A stretch of DNA of 64,000 bases from Kiloniella laminariae DSM 19542 (GCF_000374005.1 NZ_KB893135.1:163342-227341); one strand, 5' to 3'; positions 25,258-36,441 are shown, counted from the first letter of the stretch. A program made the numbers and translations. The notes: a model not told the origin generated them from the sequence alone.

Positions 25258-26046
25258 CTACAGCTTGCTGACCGAAACAAAGCCACCGGCTTGGCCTTCG
25301 AGCACGCCGTGTTCGGCGGAGGTGGGCTTGACCATGGCTTCGAGCAGTTTGGGCACGGGCGACCAGTAGGGAATGTACCATTCCTGATCGACTTCGAGGA
25401 TCAACACCCGGTCACTGGCTGCGTCGTAGGCACCGATCAGCGAGATGTGCGGGCCGTCCCAGTCGCCCGTCAAAACCCCCTGGTTGAAGTAGATCATCAG
25501 GGCATCCCCGGCCGAGGCTTCATTTTTAGCAAGCTTTTCACGCAGGCTGGCAAGAGCGGCCGCGTCGTTGGCGGCGGGCTTCCAGCTGGCGACCTGCCAG
25601 TTGGCAAGCCGGGCGTCCTGCTGGGCCAGTGCCTCCACGGCTTTCCGGCTGAATTCTTCGAGCTGGGCAAAGGTCACGCCGTCGCCGTCTTCGGCGGAAA
25701 CCGCGCTCCAGACCGGGTCAGCCACCAGCTCCAGCAAGGCGGGCTGGGTGGTCACGGTGTCCTCGGCATGGGGCGGCAAGCCGCGCAGGCCGTTGAGCGT
25801 GGCCGTTACCGTGGCGATGGAACAGGCGCTGCTGGTGAACTGTGGTTTCACGTAAGGAGAAAAAGCCCAATAGTCCGGGGCATTTGCGCTGCGAAGGAAA
25901 GCTGTATCAGCCGTCATCGGCACAGCAAACTCCCCCAGCTTGGGGGCCAGGTCATCCGCCAGAGCCGGAGCAACCAGAGAACCGGAAAGCGAAACAGTAA
26001 AAGACGTTGAAAGAAGCAGTGAAAGAAAAACAGATGCGCGCCGCAT
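25258..26046 (-). CDS. Exported phytochelatin-synthase-like cysteine protease
   Basis: From the ATG at 26046 (MRRASVFLSLLLST) there is a signal peptide of about 30 residues, then a phytochelatin-synthase (PF05023-type) catalytic domain. The triad is visible: Cys75 in QFTSSACSIATV, His200 in WDGPHISLIGAYD, and Asp220 in LILEVDQEWYIPYWSP. Bacterial short forms usually hydrolyse glutathione to gamma-Glu-Cys rather than making phytochelatins. A periplasmic location points to glutathione or peptide turnover there. It is a single gene, upstream of which sits the first of three binding-protein paralogues. Confidence 0.88.
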   Translation of the reverse strand: MRRASVFLSLLLSTSFTVSLSGSLVAPALADDLAPKLGEFAVPMTADTAFLRSANAPDYWAFSPYVKPQFTSSACSIATVTATLNGLRGLPPHAEDTVTTQPALLELVADPVWSAVSAEDGDGVTFAQLEEFSRKAVEALAQQDARLANWQVASWKPAANDAAALASLREKLAKNEASAGDALMIYFNQGVLTGDWDGPHISLIGAYDAASDRVLILEVDQEWYIPYWSPVPKLLEAMVKPTSAEHGVLEGQAGGFVSVSKL

Positions 26047-26178
26047 GATCACCCCGGAGTTGAATATTGCCGGGAAAACGCTACTCCTGAATTTTTCGGC
26101 TGGCAAGCCGGATCAAACCGAAAGCAGCCCAGAGAACCTGAGGGCATCGCTGCCGATCCCGAAACCGCCGCCTTGCCT

Positions 26179-27111
26179 TCATTCCCCGTTAGTTAAAACT
26201 TCAATATCATGCCCCAGAATACCGTATGACCGGAAGGTTCCGCTGTAGCTTCCCGAGTTTTTCAGGGCGGCGATTCCGCGGTTAAAGGCCCGGCAGACGG
26301 CCTGATCTGTGAAAACGGCATACTTGGTACTGGGAAGCAGAATCCGGTGCACGGCCAGGGGTTGTGTCACATCCACAAGGGTCGGGTAATCAGCGTTTTT
26401 TATCAGCCAATTCAGGATATTGAGCTCACCAATAACCACATCGGCATGGTCGCGGAACAGCAGCATCAGGAGATCCCGCCGCCGGGCGAGCTCGCGATAT
26501 TGACTGTTTCCGCTGGCAAAGGCCGAAAATTCTGGCTCCAGAATTGCTGAGGCGGTCTGGAAGGACACAACCCTTTTGCCTGCCAGATCCGTTATCTCGC
26601 GGATGCTGTAATTGCGGGACTTAAGGGAAAGAGCCACATTTTGATAGGTAATATAGCTGTCTGAATAACAGCCTTCCAGTTGATCATTCAGACTGACGGT
26701 CAGGGCACCATCATAGCGTCCGCTTCTGAATTCAACGTTGCGCCGCTTGCCAGGGACAAAACGGGGAATGACCCTATAGCCCTCCAGCGCCAGGGCCGCG
26801 CGCACAATATCCAGTTCGGCCCCTCCGTTGTGATCTTCGTCTATATAAGGCGGGGTGGAAGCATTCATAAGCAGCGAAATTGTCATTCCTGCCGAGCCGT
26901 CACCTGTGTTTGCTTCTTCAGCGGCAAGTGACCTTGACACAAGGCCCTCGCCGGAAGTCACGAAGACCAGGATGGCCCCCAGAAGCAGCAGCGGTACGAT
27001 CAGAAATCTGTCGGTTTTATCGCGCAGCAAGCCAGGCTTCGAGAAGCGGGTGAAGGGGAAAAACATTTCGCGTAAAATCAAAAACCCGAACAGGTAAAAG
27101 ATAGAGATCAT
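26179..27111 (-). CDS. Solute-binding protein family 3, tandem paralogue 1
   Basis: First of three closely spaced paralogues. After a hydrophobic N-terminus (two segments, the second VPLLLLGAILVFVTSGE) the mature part reads STPPYID, GGAELDIVRAALALEGYRV, FVPGKRRNVEF, DGALTVSLND, SYITYQNVA, VVSFQTASAIL, GELNILNWLIKN and FNRGIAALKNSGSY. The whole scaffold is shared with the next two genes. Starts at 27144 and 27066 are also possible. The order of motifs is that of extracellular family-3 binding proteins, but no permease or ATPase lies near. It is less similar to the other two paralogues than they are to each other. Confidence 0.8.
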   Translation of the reverse strand: MISIFYLFGFLILREMFFPFTRFSKPGLLRDKTDRFLIVPLLLLGAILVFVTSGEGLVSRSLAAEEANTGDGSAGMTISLLMNASTPPYIDEDHNGGAELDIVRAALALEGYRVIPRFVPGKRRNVEFRSGRYDGALTVSLNDQLEGCYSDSYITYQNVALSLKSRNYSIREITDLAGKRVVSFQTASAILEPEFSAFASGNSQYRELARRRDLLMLLFRDHADVVIGELNILNWLIKNADYPTLVDVTQPLAVHRILLPSTKYAVFTDQAVCRAFNRGIAALKNSGSYSGTFRSYGILGHDIEVLTNGE

Positions 27112-27362
27112 CTCTTTACTTCTTTCGGAAAGTGCCCTGCCCAAACATCAACCCATGGTGGCGCAGGGCAATCTATATCAATCTTCTGATTACACGCCTC
27201 AACAATTAAAATTACTTTAAGAATAGCCTCCCGAGCGCGCGTGTCAGTCCGGAGTGCAGATGAAAAATTGAGACCGAAAATTTGGGCTGGCAAGGACAAG
27301 CCGGAAATCACAAGAACCTTGGGGAAAAACGGATCTGCCAGCGCTTCGGCAATGCGCGTTTC

Positions 27363-28199
27363 CTATGACGTAAACGCGCCCGGTTTTCTCTTGCGCCAGC
27401 TCAGATCGTCTCTCGGAGGAAAATAAACTTCATACTCTTTCAGGATATCGTCATAGCGCCCCGACTGTTTCAGGGCCGCGATGCCCCGGTCAAACGCCCG
27501 GGTAACTTCTTGATCCCTGAAGACAGCAAACTTGTGGCTCGGAGGAAAAATCCGGTGGATTGTCATCGGCTGGTTCTTGTTGGTCTGGCTTGCGTAACTG
27601 CCGTTTTTCACCAGCCAGTTCAGAATATTCACATCCCCGATAATCACATCGGTTTGCCGGTTGAACAGCAGGCTCAGATGATCACGTTGTTTGGCAACCT
27701 CGCGGTACATCTTGTTGTCTTCAGCAAAGCCTCCGAATTCAGGCCCCAACACCACAGATGCAGTCTGGAAAGCCACCACCCGCTTGCCTGACAGATCGGC
27801 AATCGAGCTGATGGCGTACTGGCTTTTTTCCAGCGAGAAGGCAACATTCTGATAGGTAATATAGCTCTTGGAATAATAGCCCGGCAGATCTTCATTCGGG
27901 CTGACCGTCAGTGCGCCGTCGCTATTCCCGTTGCTGTATTCGATGTTGCGGCGCTTGTTCGGTACATAGTGGGTGCTGATTTTGTAGCCTTCCAGCGCCA
28001 GCGCCTCGCGCACGATATCCAACTCGGCCCCGCGATTACTGTCGGCAATCACATAGGGCGGGATTGAGAAACCCAGCGACAGGACAATGCTATGCGGATG
28101 CTTGGTTGCTCTTGATGGCAAGGGTGCTTTTTCCTCGGCCTGAACAGGCAACCCGGAACCAAGAAGGATCAGGAAAACAAGCGCCAGAAGTCTCCCCAT
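27363..28199 (-). CDS. Solute-binding protein family 3, tandem paralogue 2
   Basis: Signal peptide (MGRLLALVFLILLGSGLPVQA) at the ATG 28199; in-frame starts at 28241, 28298 and 28328 would add a non-hydrophobic leader. Mature motifs are SLGFSIPPYVIADS, RGAELDIVREALALEGYKI, YVPNKRRNIEYSNGNSDGAL, YITYQNVAFSLE, RVVAFQTASVVLG, GDVNILNWLVKNGSY and FDRGIAALKQSGRYD. It is highly similar to the paralogue at 29199-30086, so recent duplication is likely. It is exported; the ligand is unknown. It has its own upstream region rather than a tight operon with the others. Confidence 0.82.
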   Translation of the reverse strand: MGRLLALVFLILLGSGLPVQAEEKAPLPSRATKHPHSIVLSLGFSIPPYVIADSNRGAELDIVREALALEGYKISTHYVPNKRRNIEYSNGNSDGALTVSPNEDLPGYYSKSYITYQNVAFSLEKSQYAISSIADLSGKRVVAFQTASVVLGPEFGGFAEDNKMYREVAKQRDHLSLLFNRQTDVIIGDVNILNWLVKNGSYASQTNKNQPMTIHRIFPPSHKFAVFRDQEVTRAFDRGIAALKQSGRYDDILKEYEVYFPPRDDLSWRKRKPGAFTS

Positions 28200-29198
28200 A
28201 AGGCCACCAGAGACCCAATCAGAAACACCCCCCCGAAACATCCGGACCAGGTTTCTGCGGCACTCTTTTGATTCTTGGGCAAAAGCGTATAAAGTCATCC
28301 CTGTTATCTCTTTCAAATACAACAGCATCTCTCATTTGTTCACAAAACAGCTTGCAGATCGTTCCCGACAAGACAACCAAGTAACAGTTGAAAAAATAAA
28401 AACCCGCAGCGAGTATAACAGAGCTGGTACGCGTTCCGATACACCTGTTTGCCAAAGCCGAAGATCCTGCAGGCATGGCAACCACAGCTGAATTCCGCTC
28501 AGGTCCAGCTCAGGTTCTGTGCGGATTTTGCGTAACTCTCGTACAGCTATGAAATATCACCGAAAATATCGGATTAGCTTTTTCTTTATTCGAGAAAATC
28601 TGCCTATCTCATCTGTTTCGAATTCTGCCCCGAACCAGCCGCAAAGGCTTTCCCTGTAAGCTGCGGTCCGGTGAATCAACAGAACCGCTCAATACGGGAA
28701 AATCCTTTTCCTCTGTCCAAAGATTTTACTTTGGAGCTCTACCTTGTGGTTCTGTTCGGTCGTCCCGATTAATAAAATCACTTGCAGACCCCTTTCCCCG
28801 CTATCAGCCCGGCACCATTGCACTCGCCATTGCACCCGACATTGTACCTGGGAGAAAATCAGAAAAACACTTACGCAACGGGCATCCATATAGGACAGGC
28901 TGCGCAGAATTAAAGCCCAGGCGACACTTATTTTCTCTGGAGGATGTTGTGAGGCAGCTTTGACACAGAATTGCCTCAGCAGAGTTTTTTTGGGAGGCAC
29001 CCAAAAATTACCTCTCTGTTCCCAAGGACGAGCCGGGACAAAACAAAAACGCTGCGATAGGGACCAAGATCCTAAAAAAAACAGGAAAAGCACCCCAGAT
29101 TTTAGAAAAAATAATTTCTATATCCGCGAGCTAGGAGGACGGAAAATCAGCTTTCCGATCACCCCGGTACGGAGCTGCTGATCAGAGTTCCAAAGGGG
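28200..29198. other. About 1 kb without a supportable gene between paralogues 2 and 3
   Basis: The first 130 bp contain in-frame extensions of paralogue 2. The rest has only short frames that look like chance, such as a Cys/Trp/Arg-rich one on the minus strand at 28689-29093. A small tandem motif (CATTGCAC..CATTGCAC..CATTGTAC) lies near 28816-28848, and an AT-rich stretch near 29035-29110. The promoter of paralogue 2 should lie at its lower end. No tRNA or hairpin terminator was seen. Confidence 0.45.
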
Positions 29199-30086
29199 TC
29201 ATGTCCCCTCACGGAGCAGATCCTCATTCTGCCCCCGATAAACATCGTATTCTTTCAAGATAACATCATACCGGCCAGATTTTTTCAGCGCGGCAATGCC
29301 CCGATCAAAAGCCTGGGTAATCTCTGCATCATGAAAGACGGCATATTTAAGGTCAGGCGAAAATATACTGTGGACTGTCAGCGGTTGGTCCTTGTTGATT
29401 TTGGGGGAATATCCTCCGTTTTTCACCAGCCAATTCAGAATGTTGATATCCCCAACCACCACATCGATATGCCCGCCGAACAGTTTTGCCAGATGATCAA
29501 GCTGTCGGGAATGCTCAAAATAACTCTTATTATTACTGGTAAAGTCCGCAAACTCTGCCCCCAACACCACCGAGGCAGTCTGGAAGGCGATCACCCGTTT
29601 GCCCTGCAAATCAGGAATTTCCTGGATCTGGTAAGCCTTGTTTTTCAGAGAAATCGCGACGTTCTGATAGGTGATATAGCTCTGCGTGTAATAACCCGGC
29701 AGCTGTTCATCTTTGCTGATGGTTAACACCCCGTCCGTGTTGCCTCGACTGTAATCAATGTTGCGGCGTTTGTTCGGGACATAATGCGTCGAGATTTCGT
29801 ATCCTTCCAGCGCCATCGCCTCTCGTACGATGTCCAGTTCCGCCCCCCGGCTGCTGTCAGTCAAGATATAGGGCGGGATGGAAAGGCTCAGCGACAGGCT
29901 GACTTTCCGAAAGTACTTAACGCCTGTTTCTGTGGCGGTCGTTGCCTGTGGTGTCGGCCCCCCTTCAGCGGAAACCGTTATGCTAAAACCCGGGGTCAGT
30001 AAGACAAACCCAAGCAAAAACCAGCACAACAACCGCAGCCCTCGGTAAACTTTTTGCTTTAGGCAAAAAGGGGGTGGAAATAGCAT
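29199..30086 (-). CDS. Solute-binding protein family 3, tandem paralogue 3
   Basis: The ATG at 30086 has an AAAGGAG site 9 nt upstream and starts a signal peptide (LRLLCWFLLGFVLLTPGFSITVSA). The longer frame to 30203 is not needed. Mature motifs follow paralogue 2 closely: SLSIPPYILTDSSRGAELD, YVPNKRRNIDYSRGNTDG, YITYQNVAISL, VIAFQTASVVLG, GDINILNWLVKNGGY and FDRGIAALKKSGRYDVILKE. It is a periplasmic binding fold. Conserved lysine/arginine (NKRRNI) and the ELDIVREA helix may shape the ligand site. There are no transporter partners; the BCCT gene beyond is divergent and of a different transport type. Confidence 0.82.
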   Translation of the reverse strand: MLFPPPFCLKQKVYRGLRLLCWFLLGFVLLTPGFSITVSAEGGPTPQATTATETGVKYFRKVSLSLSLSIPPYILTDSSRGAELDIVREAMALEGYEISTHYVPNKRRNIDYSRGNTDGVLTISKDEQLPGYYTQSYITYQNVAISLKNKAYQIQEIPDLQGKRVIAFQTASVVLGAEFADFTSNNKSYFEHSRQLDHLAKLFGGHIDVVVGDINILNWLVKNGGYSPKINKDQPLTVHSIFSPDLKYAVFHDAEITQAFDRGIAALKKSGRYDVILKEYDVYRGQNEDLLREGT

Positions 30087-30612
30087 ACCAAGGCTCCTTT
30101 CCCGTTTTGTCGCTTTCTCTTTTTTGGATCCTGAGGAACAAGCGCCTGCCTCCTGCTCTCCCCGAACAAAAGCCCAGGATACGGCAACAGTTCCATCACC
30201 CACAAAGCAAGATCCCAGAGCAAAATCCCGAAAAATACCCTGTCCGAGTATAATCGATTTCTCCGCCAGACGATATGTCTTTTGTCCCGGCTAGCCTGAT
30301 CATAAACCAAGTTGATCATAAAGGGAGCTGGACGTTACAGGCACGCATAAAACCACCCCCGGAAAAAGCTATTCCTTCCAGAAACCTCAAGATCGTGACA
30401 AGACCGGAATCGAAACAGAAGCATCCCTCCTCAAAGCGGGAAAGCACAAAATATAGAAGTATAATTATTGGAAAATACAATATCTATATCAACGTGCTAT
30501 CAAGGGCACAAAAAAATCGCTTCTCAAAGTCGTCATTTTCGGCGTAGGCTTGTCATGGTTTTGTCATAAAGGAGCAAATCGCAGAGATAAAAAATAACTT
30601 GGGGAGAAACAA
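30087..30612 (+). promoter_or_regulatory. Divergent regulatory region between paralogue 3 and the BCCT gene
   Basis: About 525 bp without a gene. Near the BCCT start there are two TTGTCA hexamers at about 30550 and 30562; the second is followed after 17 bp by GAGATA, a possible sigma-70-type pair. A strong GGGGAG ribosome site (30601-30606) precedes the ATG at 30613. Promoter placement is by eye and weak; the ribosome site is clear. Confidence 0.4.
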
Positions 30613-32214
30613 ATGTCTGACCAGACAAATCCTGGAGAAACCGAGACCGACTTTGAAGTTGGTCAGGATAATATCGAGACCCAGATCGGCCCTTTTGGTC
30701 TTGATATCCACAATCCCGTATTCCTGATTTCCGGACTGGCCATCGTCGCCTTTGTCCTTGGTACCCTGATGGTACCCCAGGCCGCCACCGAACTTTTCAA
30801 TTCAATGCGAGGATGGGTAACGGTCAATTTTGACTGGTTCTTCCTCTCCGCCGGGAACCTTTTTGTCCTTTTCTGCCTGTTGCTGGTGGTCACACCGCTT
30901 GGCGCAGTCCGTCTGGGCGGGGTCGATGCCACGCCTGATTACGGCTATGCGGGCTGGTTCGCCATGCTCTTTGCCGCCGGTATGGGTATTGGCCTGATGT
31001 TCTTTGGCGTATCCGAGCCGATTTCCCATTACGCCAGTTCGGTTGCAGAAACTGCAGGCACAGCCGAAAGCTGGGCACCTCTGGCCGGAGCACCCGGCGA
31101 TGCTGCCGCGGCGGCACAATTGGGCATGGCGGCGACCATCTATCACTGGGGGCTGCATCCCTGGGCGATGTATGCCGTGGTTGCGCTGGCGCTGGCTTTT
31201 TTCAGCTACAACCGGGGCCTGCCGCTCTCGCTGCGGTCGGCCTTTTTCCCGCTGTTTGGCGATCGTGTCTGGGGCTGGTTCGGCCATATGGTCGATGTGC
31301 TGGCGGTGCTGGCAACCCTGTTTGGTCTGGCGACCTCGCTCGGTTTCGGGGCCTCCCAGGCCAATGCCGGGCTGAACTTTCTCTTTGGCATTGAAGACAG
31401 CAGCGGCACCAAGATCATCCTGATTATCGGTATTACTGCCATTGCCCTGATTTCCGTGGTGCGCGGTCTGGACGGCGGGGTCAAACGCGCCTCCGAGATC
31501 AACATGGTGCTGGCCTTTTTGCTCTTGATCTTTGTATTGTTTGTCGGCCCGACCGCTGACCTGCTCAAGGGCTTTTTCTCCGGTATCGGCGCCTATGTCA
31601 CCAACCTGCCGGCCCTGTCCAATCCCTTTGGCCGTACGGACGCCAATTTCAGCCAGGGCTGGACCTCGTTCTACTGGGCCTGGTGGATTTCCTGGTCGCC
31701 TTTTGTCGGCATGTTCATCGCCCGGGTATCGCGTGGTCGGACTGTGCGCGAATTCATCATCTGTGTGCTGCTGATCCCTTCACTGGTCTGTGCGCTCTGG
31801 ATGACGGTCTTTGGCGGCACAGCCCTGAGCCAGATTGTGGTTGAGGGTTATACCGGTGCACAGGATGCAGCAACCGAACTGCGGCTCTTTGCCATGCTGT
31901 CGGAACTGCCTCTGACCCAGATCACCTCGGCCATCGGCATTATTCTGGTGGTGGTGTTTTTTGTCACCTCGTCTGATTCCGGCTCGCTGGTGATCGATAC
32001 CATCACCGCAGGCGGCAAGACCGACGGCCCCATGCCCCAGCGCGTCTTCTGGTGTGTGTTCGAGGGACTGGTGGCCATCACCCTGCTTTTGGGCGGCGGC
32101 CTCGCCGCGCTTCAGGCCATGGCGGTGACGACGGGCTTCCCCTTCGCCGCGGTGCTGCTGCTGATGTGTGTCAGCATCTGGAAAGGATTGAGTGCCGAAC
32201 GCAAACTGATGTAG
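30613..32214 (+). CDS. BCCT family betaine/choline/carnitine-type transporter
   Basis: A 533-residue secondary transporter of about 12 membrane helices. Family signatures are FAAGMGIGLMFFGVSEPISHY and, in helix 8, FYWAWWISWSPFVGMFIARVSRGRT with its tryptophan-rich substrate region. The N-terminal 35 residues are acidic and cytoplasmic; the C-terminal tail is short (KGLSAERKLM). BCCT proteins import quaternary ammonium osmolytes or exchange related compounds. The short C-terminus suggests it is not strongly osmosensing like BetP (inference). It ends just before a strong hairpin terminator. The neighbouring lyase gene is convergent. Confidence 0.95.
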   Translation: MSDQTNPGETETDFEVGQDNIETQIGPFGLDIHNPVFLISGLAIVAFVLGTLMVPQAATELFNSMRGWVTVNFDWFFLSAGNLFVLFCLLLVVTPLGAVRLGGVDATPDYGYAGWFAMLFAAGMGIGLMFFGVSEPISHYASSVAETAGTAESWAPLAGAPGDAAAAAQLGMAATIYHWGLHPWAMYAVVALALAFFSYNRGLPLSLRSAFFPLFGDRVWGWFGHMVDVLAVLATLFGLATSLGFGASQANAGLNFLFGIEDSSGTKIILIIGITAIALISVVRGLDGGVKRASEINMVLAFLLLIFVLFVGPTADLLKGFFSGIGAYVTNLPALSNPFGRTDANFSQGWTSFYWAWWISWSPFVGMFIARVSRGRTVREFIICVLLIPSLVCALWMTVFGGTALSQIVVEGYTGAQDAATELRLFAMLSELPLTQITSAIGIILVVVFFVTSSDSGSLVIDTITAGGKTDGPMPQRVFWCVFEGLVAITLLLGGGLAALQAMAVTTGFPFAAVLLLMCVSIWKGLSAERKLM

Positions 32215-32266
32215 CTGTTCGGCGCACACAAGAATCTACCCTGCAAGTAAAGTCAGCTTGCGAACT

Positions 32267-32302
32267 GCCCCTGAAGCAACAGGCTGCTTCAGGGGCTTTT
32301 TT
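32267..32302 (+). terminator. Rho-independent terminator of the BCCT gene
   Basis: A perfect 12-bp stem, GCCCCTGAAGCA paired with TGCTTCAGGGGC, with a six-base loop and six T directly after. It starts 53 bp past the BCCT stop, on the plus strand. Confidence 0.95.
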
Positions 32303-32360
32303 ATCTGTATGACCCGGCGGTTAAGTTAATCGCTGCTCCCGCAGGTCCTATCGATAATCT

Positions 32361-34101
<1,741 letters not shown>

Positions 34102-34677
34102 GTGAACCAGTACAGAAGCTTCCTTCTTCTTGCCTGCTCCCTGCTGCTCGGCTCACTTACCCCGCGCAGTGCCCCGGCCGCAGAAACTCTGCTACTTTTT
34201 GAACAGTTCGCGGACTGCCAGATCAGGGTCAGTGCCTTTCAGGACACAAAAACCGATACTGCAACGTTGCGGTTTGATGCCTTTACCCTGGATGAGGCGG
34301 GCATACAGCAACACTGCTCCCCCGGGGAGACAACTGTTGCCGACAGTCTGGAAAAAGCCTTTGCCACCCATAAACAACAGGCCAGCCCGCCCCGCCTGAC
34401 CTCGCTCTTTATCGGCAGGCTGGATAAATACAACTGGATCAGGGATTACCTCGCCACAGCTGCTTTTGCCACACATTCGCCGGATACACCCGACAACAAG
34501 ATCGTCGAGGATTTTGTCACTGGCCTGATGGCTTCGACTCTCCTTGATCCCTTCCGCAGTCCAGCTGATCAGGCGGGCTATCCGCTCCCCCGGCTCAGCT
34601 GTGAAAAACTGATCACAGACAGCGCGGGTCGCCCCCTCGATGCGCTCTGCTGGCTGGTCTTTGCCGGGGGGGAATAA
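34102..34677 (+). CDS. Exported hypothetical protein, first gene of envelope cluster
   Basis: From the GTG at 34102 (weak AACAGAGAA site upstream) a signal peptide is clear: YRSFLLLACSLLLGSLTPRSAPAAE. The 165-residue mature part has four cysteines (DCQIRV, QQHCSPG, LSCEKLI, DALCWLV) that could form two disulfides. No known domain is recognised. An in-frame ATG at 34063 or the long frame from 33811 would spoil the signal peptide. The stop lies 4 bp before the next start, so it is co-transcribed with the membrane proteins that follow. Confidence 0.65.
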   Translation: MNQYRSFLLLACSLLLGSLTPRSAPAAETLLLFEQFADCQIRVSAFQDTKTDTATLRFDAFTLDEAGIQQHCSPGETTVADSLEKAFATHKQQASPPRLTSLFIGRLDKYNWIRDYLATAAFATHSPDTPDNKIVEDFVTGLMASTLLDPFRSPADQAGYPLPRLSCEKLITDSAGRPLDALCWLVFAGGE

Positions 34678-34681
34678 CCGG

Positions 34682-35713
34682 ATGTTTCTCCTTGGTGTCA
34701 TTGGTTTTCTTACCGCCTACATCCTGTTTTTCAACGGTCTGTCCCAGGCCCTGTTCCAGATCCCGCTGTCTGATCTGCTGGTCAGTTGGTGGGACTACGG
34801 CGAACTTCGCGCTCTCTGTCTGGGCATGAATTTCCTGCTTGTTTCTGCCGCGCTGATTTTCGGGCTGGTTGTGCATAATCTCGCCGCGCTGCTCCGGGGG
34901 ACAAAAGAGATCTTTATCTATCTCGGCCTGGCCTTGGACAAGGGGATCTATCTTGCCCGCCCCGCTGACCCGCAAGAAGAGATTTACCTGCCCGGTGACT
35001 TTGCCTTTTTCGGGGCCGCCGGGATCGACAGTCTTTACCGCCAGATCATGCTCACCCACTACAGCGGGCGTTATTATACCCCGCTGGAGTTTCAGCCCTC
35101 CCGTGCGGTCCTGCTGCTGATCACCTGCCTGATCTGTGCTTTTTTTGCCTCGATCACCAATCTTTTTATTCTCAAAACCCATGCCTTTGAGCAGGGCTTC
35201 TTTCCCGGGGTCATCACCAGCAAGAATACCAACATCGAGGGGATCGCCAGCCTGCTTTTCCAGCAGCAAAGCTTTTCCCTTATGCCCTGGGCTGCGGGGC
35301 TTATCCTTTTATTTACCACCCTGGTCCTGCTGTTCCGGCTGTGCCGTCCGGCAAAGATGACGCTGCAGATTGGCGACAGCCCGCGTGCCTTGCCCATCCC
35401 CGCGCGGATACGTCCGGGATACAAAATCCAGGGGCAGGTTATGGCCCGGCGGTTTCATTATCACCACAGCGGTAAAAACCGCCGGGCAAAGCTCAGCTTT
35501 ATGACCTATCTGATCAAACTCGACACTCCTTTCAAACCTGCGGTTTACATGACCTGGATCTGCGACGATCCAAAAGATAAAACCCGCGATCTGGCGGACC
35601 GCGCGCTGGAAAACAAAACCAGCCTGACCCTGCGCATCCGTGACTTTGAGCCCCGGGTTGTGCCAGGCTCTTATGATGAAGCCCCCTATTGCCTTGAGGT
35701 CGTGACAAAATGA
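34682..35713 (+). CDS. Hypothetical membrane protein with C-terminal soluble domain
   Basis: A 343-residue protein from the ATG at 34682. Hydrophobic segments lie at about 3-24, 45-66 (LLVSAALIFGLVVHNLAALL), 145-170 (LLLITCLICAFFASITNLFIL) and 205-228 (LILLFTTLVLLFRLC). The last 110 residues form a basic, beta-rich domain (GQVMARRFHYHHSGKNRRAKL, then VYMTWICDDPKDK). I recognise no family. It begins 4 bp after the exported protein gene and its stop overlaps the next start (ATGA), giving a tightly coupled unit. Confidence 0.65.
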   Translation: MFLLGVIGFLTAYILFFNGLSQALFQIPLSDLLVSWWDYGELRALCLGMNFLLVSAALIFGLVVHNLAALLRGTKEIFIYLGLALDKGIYLARPADPQEEIYLPGDFAFFGAAGIDSLYRQIMLTHYSGRYYTPLEFQPSRAVLLLITCLICAFFASITNLFILKTHAFEQGFFPGVITSKNTNIEGIASLLFQQQSFSLMPWAAGLILLFTTLVLLFRLCRPAKMTLQIGDSPRALPIPARIRPGYKIQGQVMARRFHYHHSGKNRRAKLSFMTYLIKLDTPFKPAVYMTWICDDPKDKTRDLADRALENKTSLTLRIRDFEPRVVPGSYDEAPYCLEVVTK

Positions 35714-36000
35714 ACAGTAAAGAACCCGAACAGCCCGGCAGCCAACCAGACAACCCCGCCCGCGTCCCTTCCCGCGCCCGGACACGGCAATCCCTGTTGA
35801 TCGGCATCTTTCTGATCATCGCCGGGCTTGCCCTCTATTTCTATGCCATGAGCGGCCCGGCCTCCGGTGTTGCCCTGGCCGGAGTTTTCTGGGGGCTGCT
35901 GGCCCTGTCCGGCTGGGGACTGATCGCGCTGGGGCTGCTGATCTTCTGCTGGCTCGCCCTCAAAAAAATCATCTCGGCCTTTTGTCAACGCCAGAGATAA
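35710..36000 (+). CDS. Small two-helix membrane protein, paralogue A
   Basis: 96 residues: a proline/arginine-rich cytoplasmic start, then two membrane helices (LLIGIFLIIAGLALYFYAMS and GLLALSGWGLIALGLLIFCWLAL) and a short basic tail. It is paralogous over its whole membrane part to the next gene. The ATG overlaps the upstream stop by 4 bp, so it is coupled. Function unknown; likely an accessory subunit of the envelope cluster. Confidence 0.65.
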   Translation: MNSKEPEQPGSQPDNPARVPSRARTRQSLLIGIFLIIAGLALYFYAMSGPASGVALAGVFWGLLALSGWGLIALGLLIFCWLALKKIISAFCQRQR

Positions 36001-36078
36001 ATCCGCTTCATCTGAACCGACGCACCAATAAAGGCTCAACGCCCGGAATGGCAGACGAGTTAAACAACCGAGGACAGA

Positions 36079-36327
36079 ATGCAGGATAAAACACCCCCCA
36101 GCTCAGGCTCCCGCCGCCCCCTGTTGATCGGTGTCTTTCTGATCCTCGCCGGGATTGCGCTCTATCTTTACGCCATCAGTCCCCCCTCCTCCGGATATGG
36201 CCGATACGGATTTTTCTGGGGAGTAGCTGGCTTGTTCGGCTGGGGGTTGATCGCCTCCGGCCTGCTGACTTTCTGCTGGCTGGGCCTCGGGAAAATCATG
36301 AAAAACCGCCGGAATCCCCCTGGATAA
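36079..36327 (+). CDS. Small two-helix membrane protein, paralogue B
   Basis: 82 residues, the same plan as the previous gene: RRPLLIGVFLILAGIALYLY, PPSSGYGRYGFFWGVAGLF, GWGLIASGLLTFCWLGLGK and a basic tail. The shared SGP/SPPSSG loop, GFFWG/VFWGLL and GWGLIA..LL.FCWL elements show tandem duplication. It has its own upstream gap of 78 bp. No enzymatic motif; unknown function. Confidence 0.65.
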   Translation: MQDKTPPSSGSRRPLLIGVFLILAGIALYLYAISPPSSGYGRYGFFWGVAGLFGWGLIASGLLTFCWLGLGKIMKNRRNPPG

Positions 36328-36441
36328 TCCCCTGCCCCATAGCCAATTTTGTAAAAACTTTGAACCTCCCCTCGCCTTGGCCCGACCAACCAGCAAGTTT
36401 GTCGTTACTCCCCTGTTTGACCACGCGAAGGGAACACTCTT

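Noticed and set aside
25180..26010. Plus-strand 276-codon frame
   Set aside because: It is the shadow of the phytochelatin-synthase-like gene, which has a complete catalytic triad and signal peptide.
28689..29093. Minus-strand 134-codon frame in the long gap
   Set aside because: Composition (Cys, Trp, Arg, Gln clusters) and lack of a ribosome site argue against coding.
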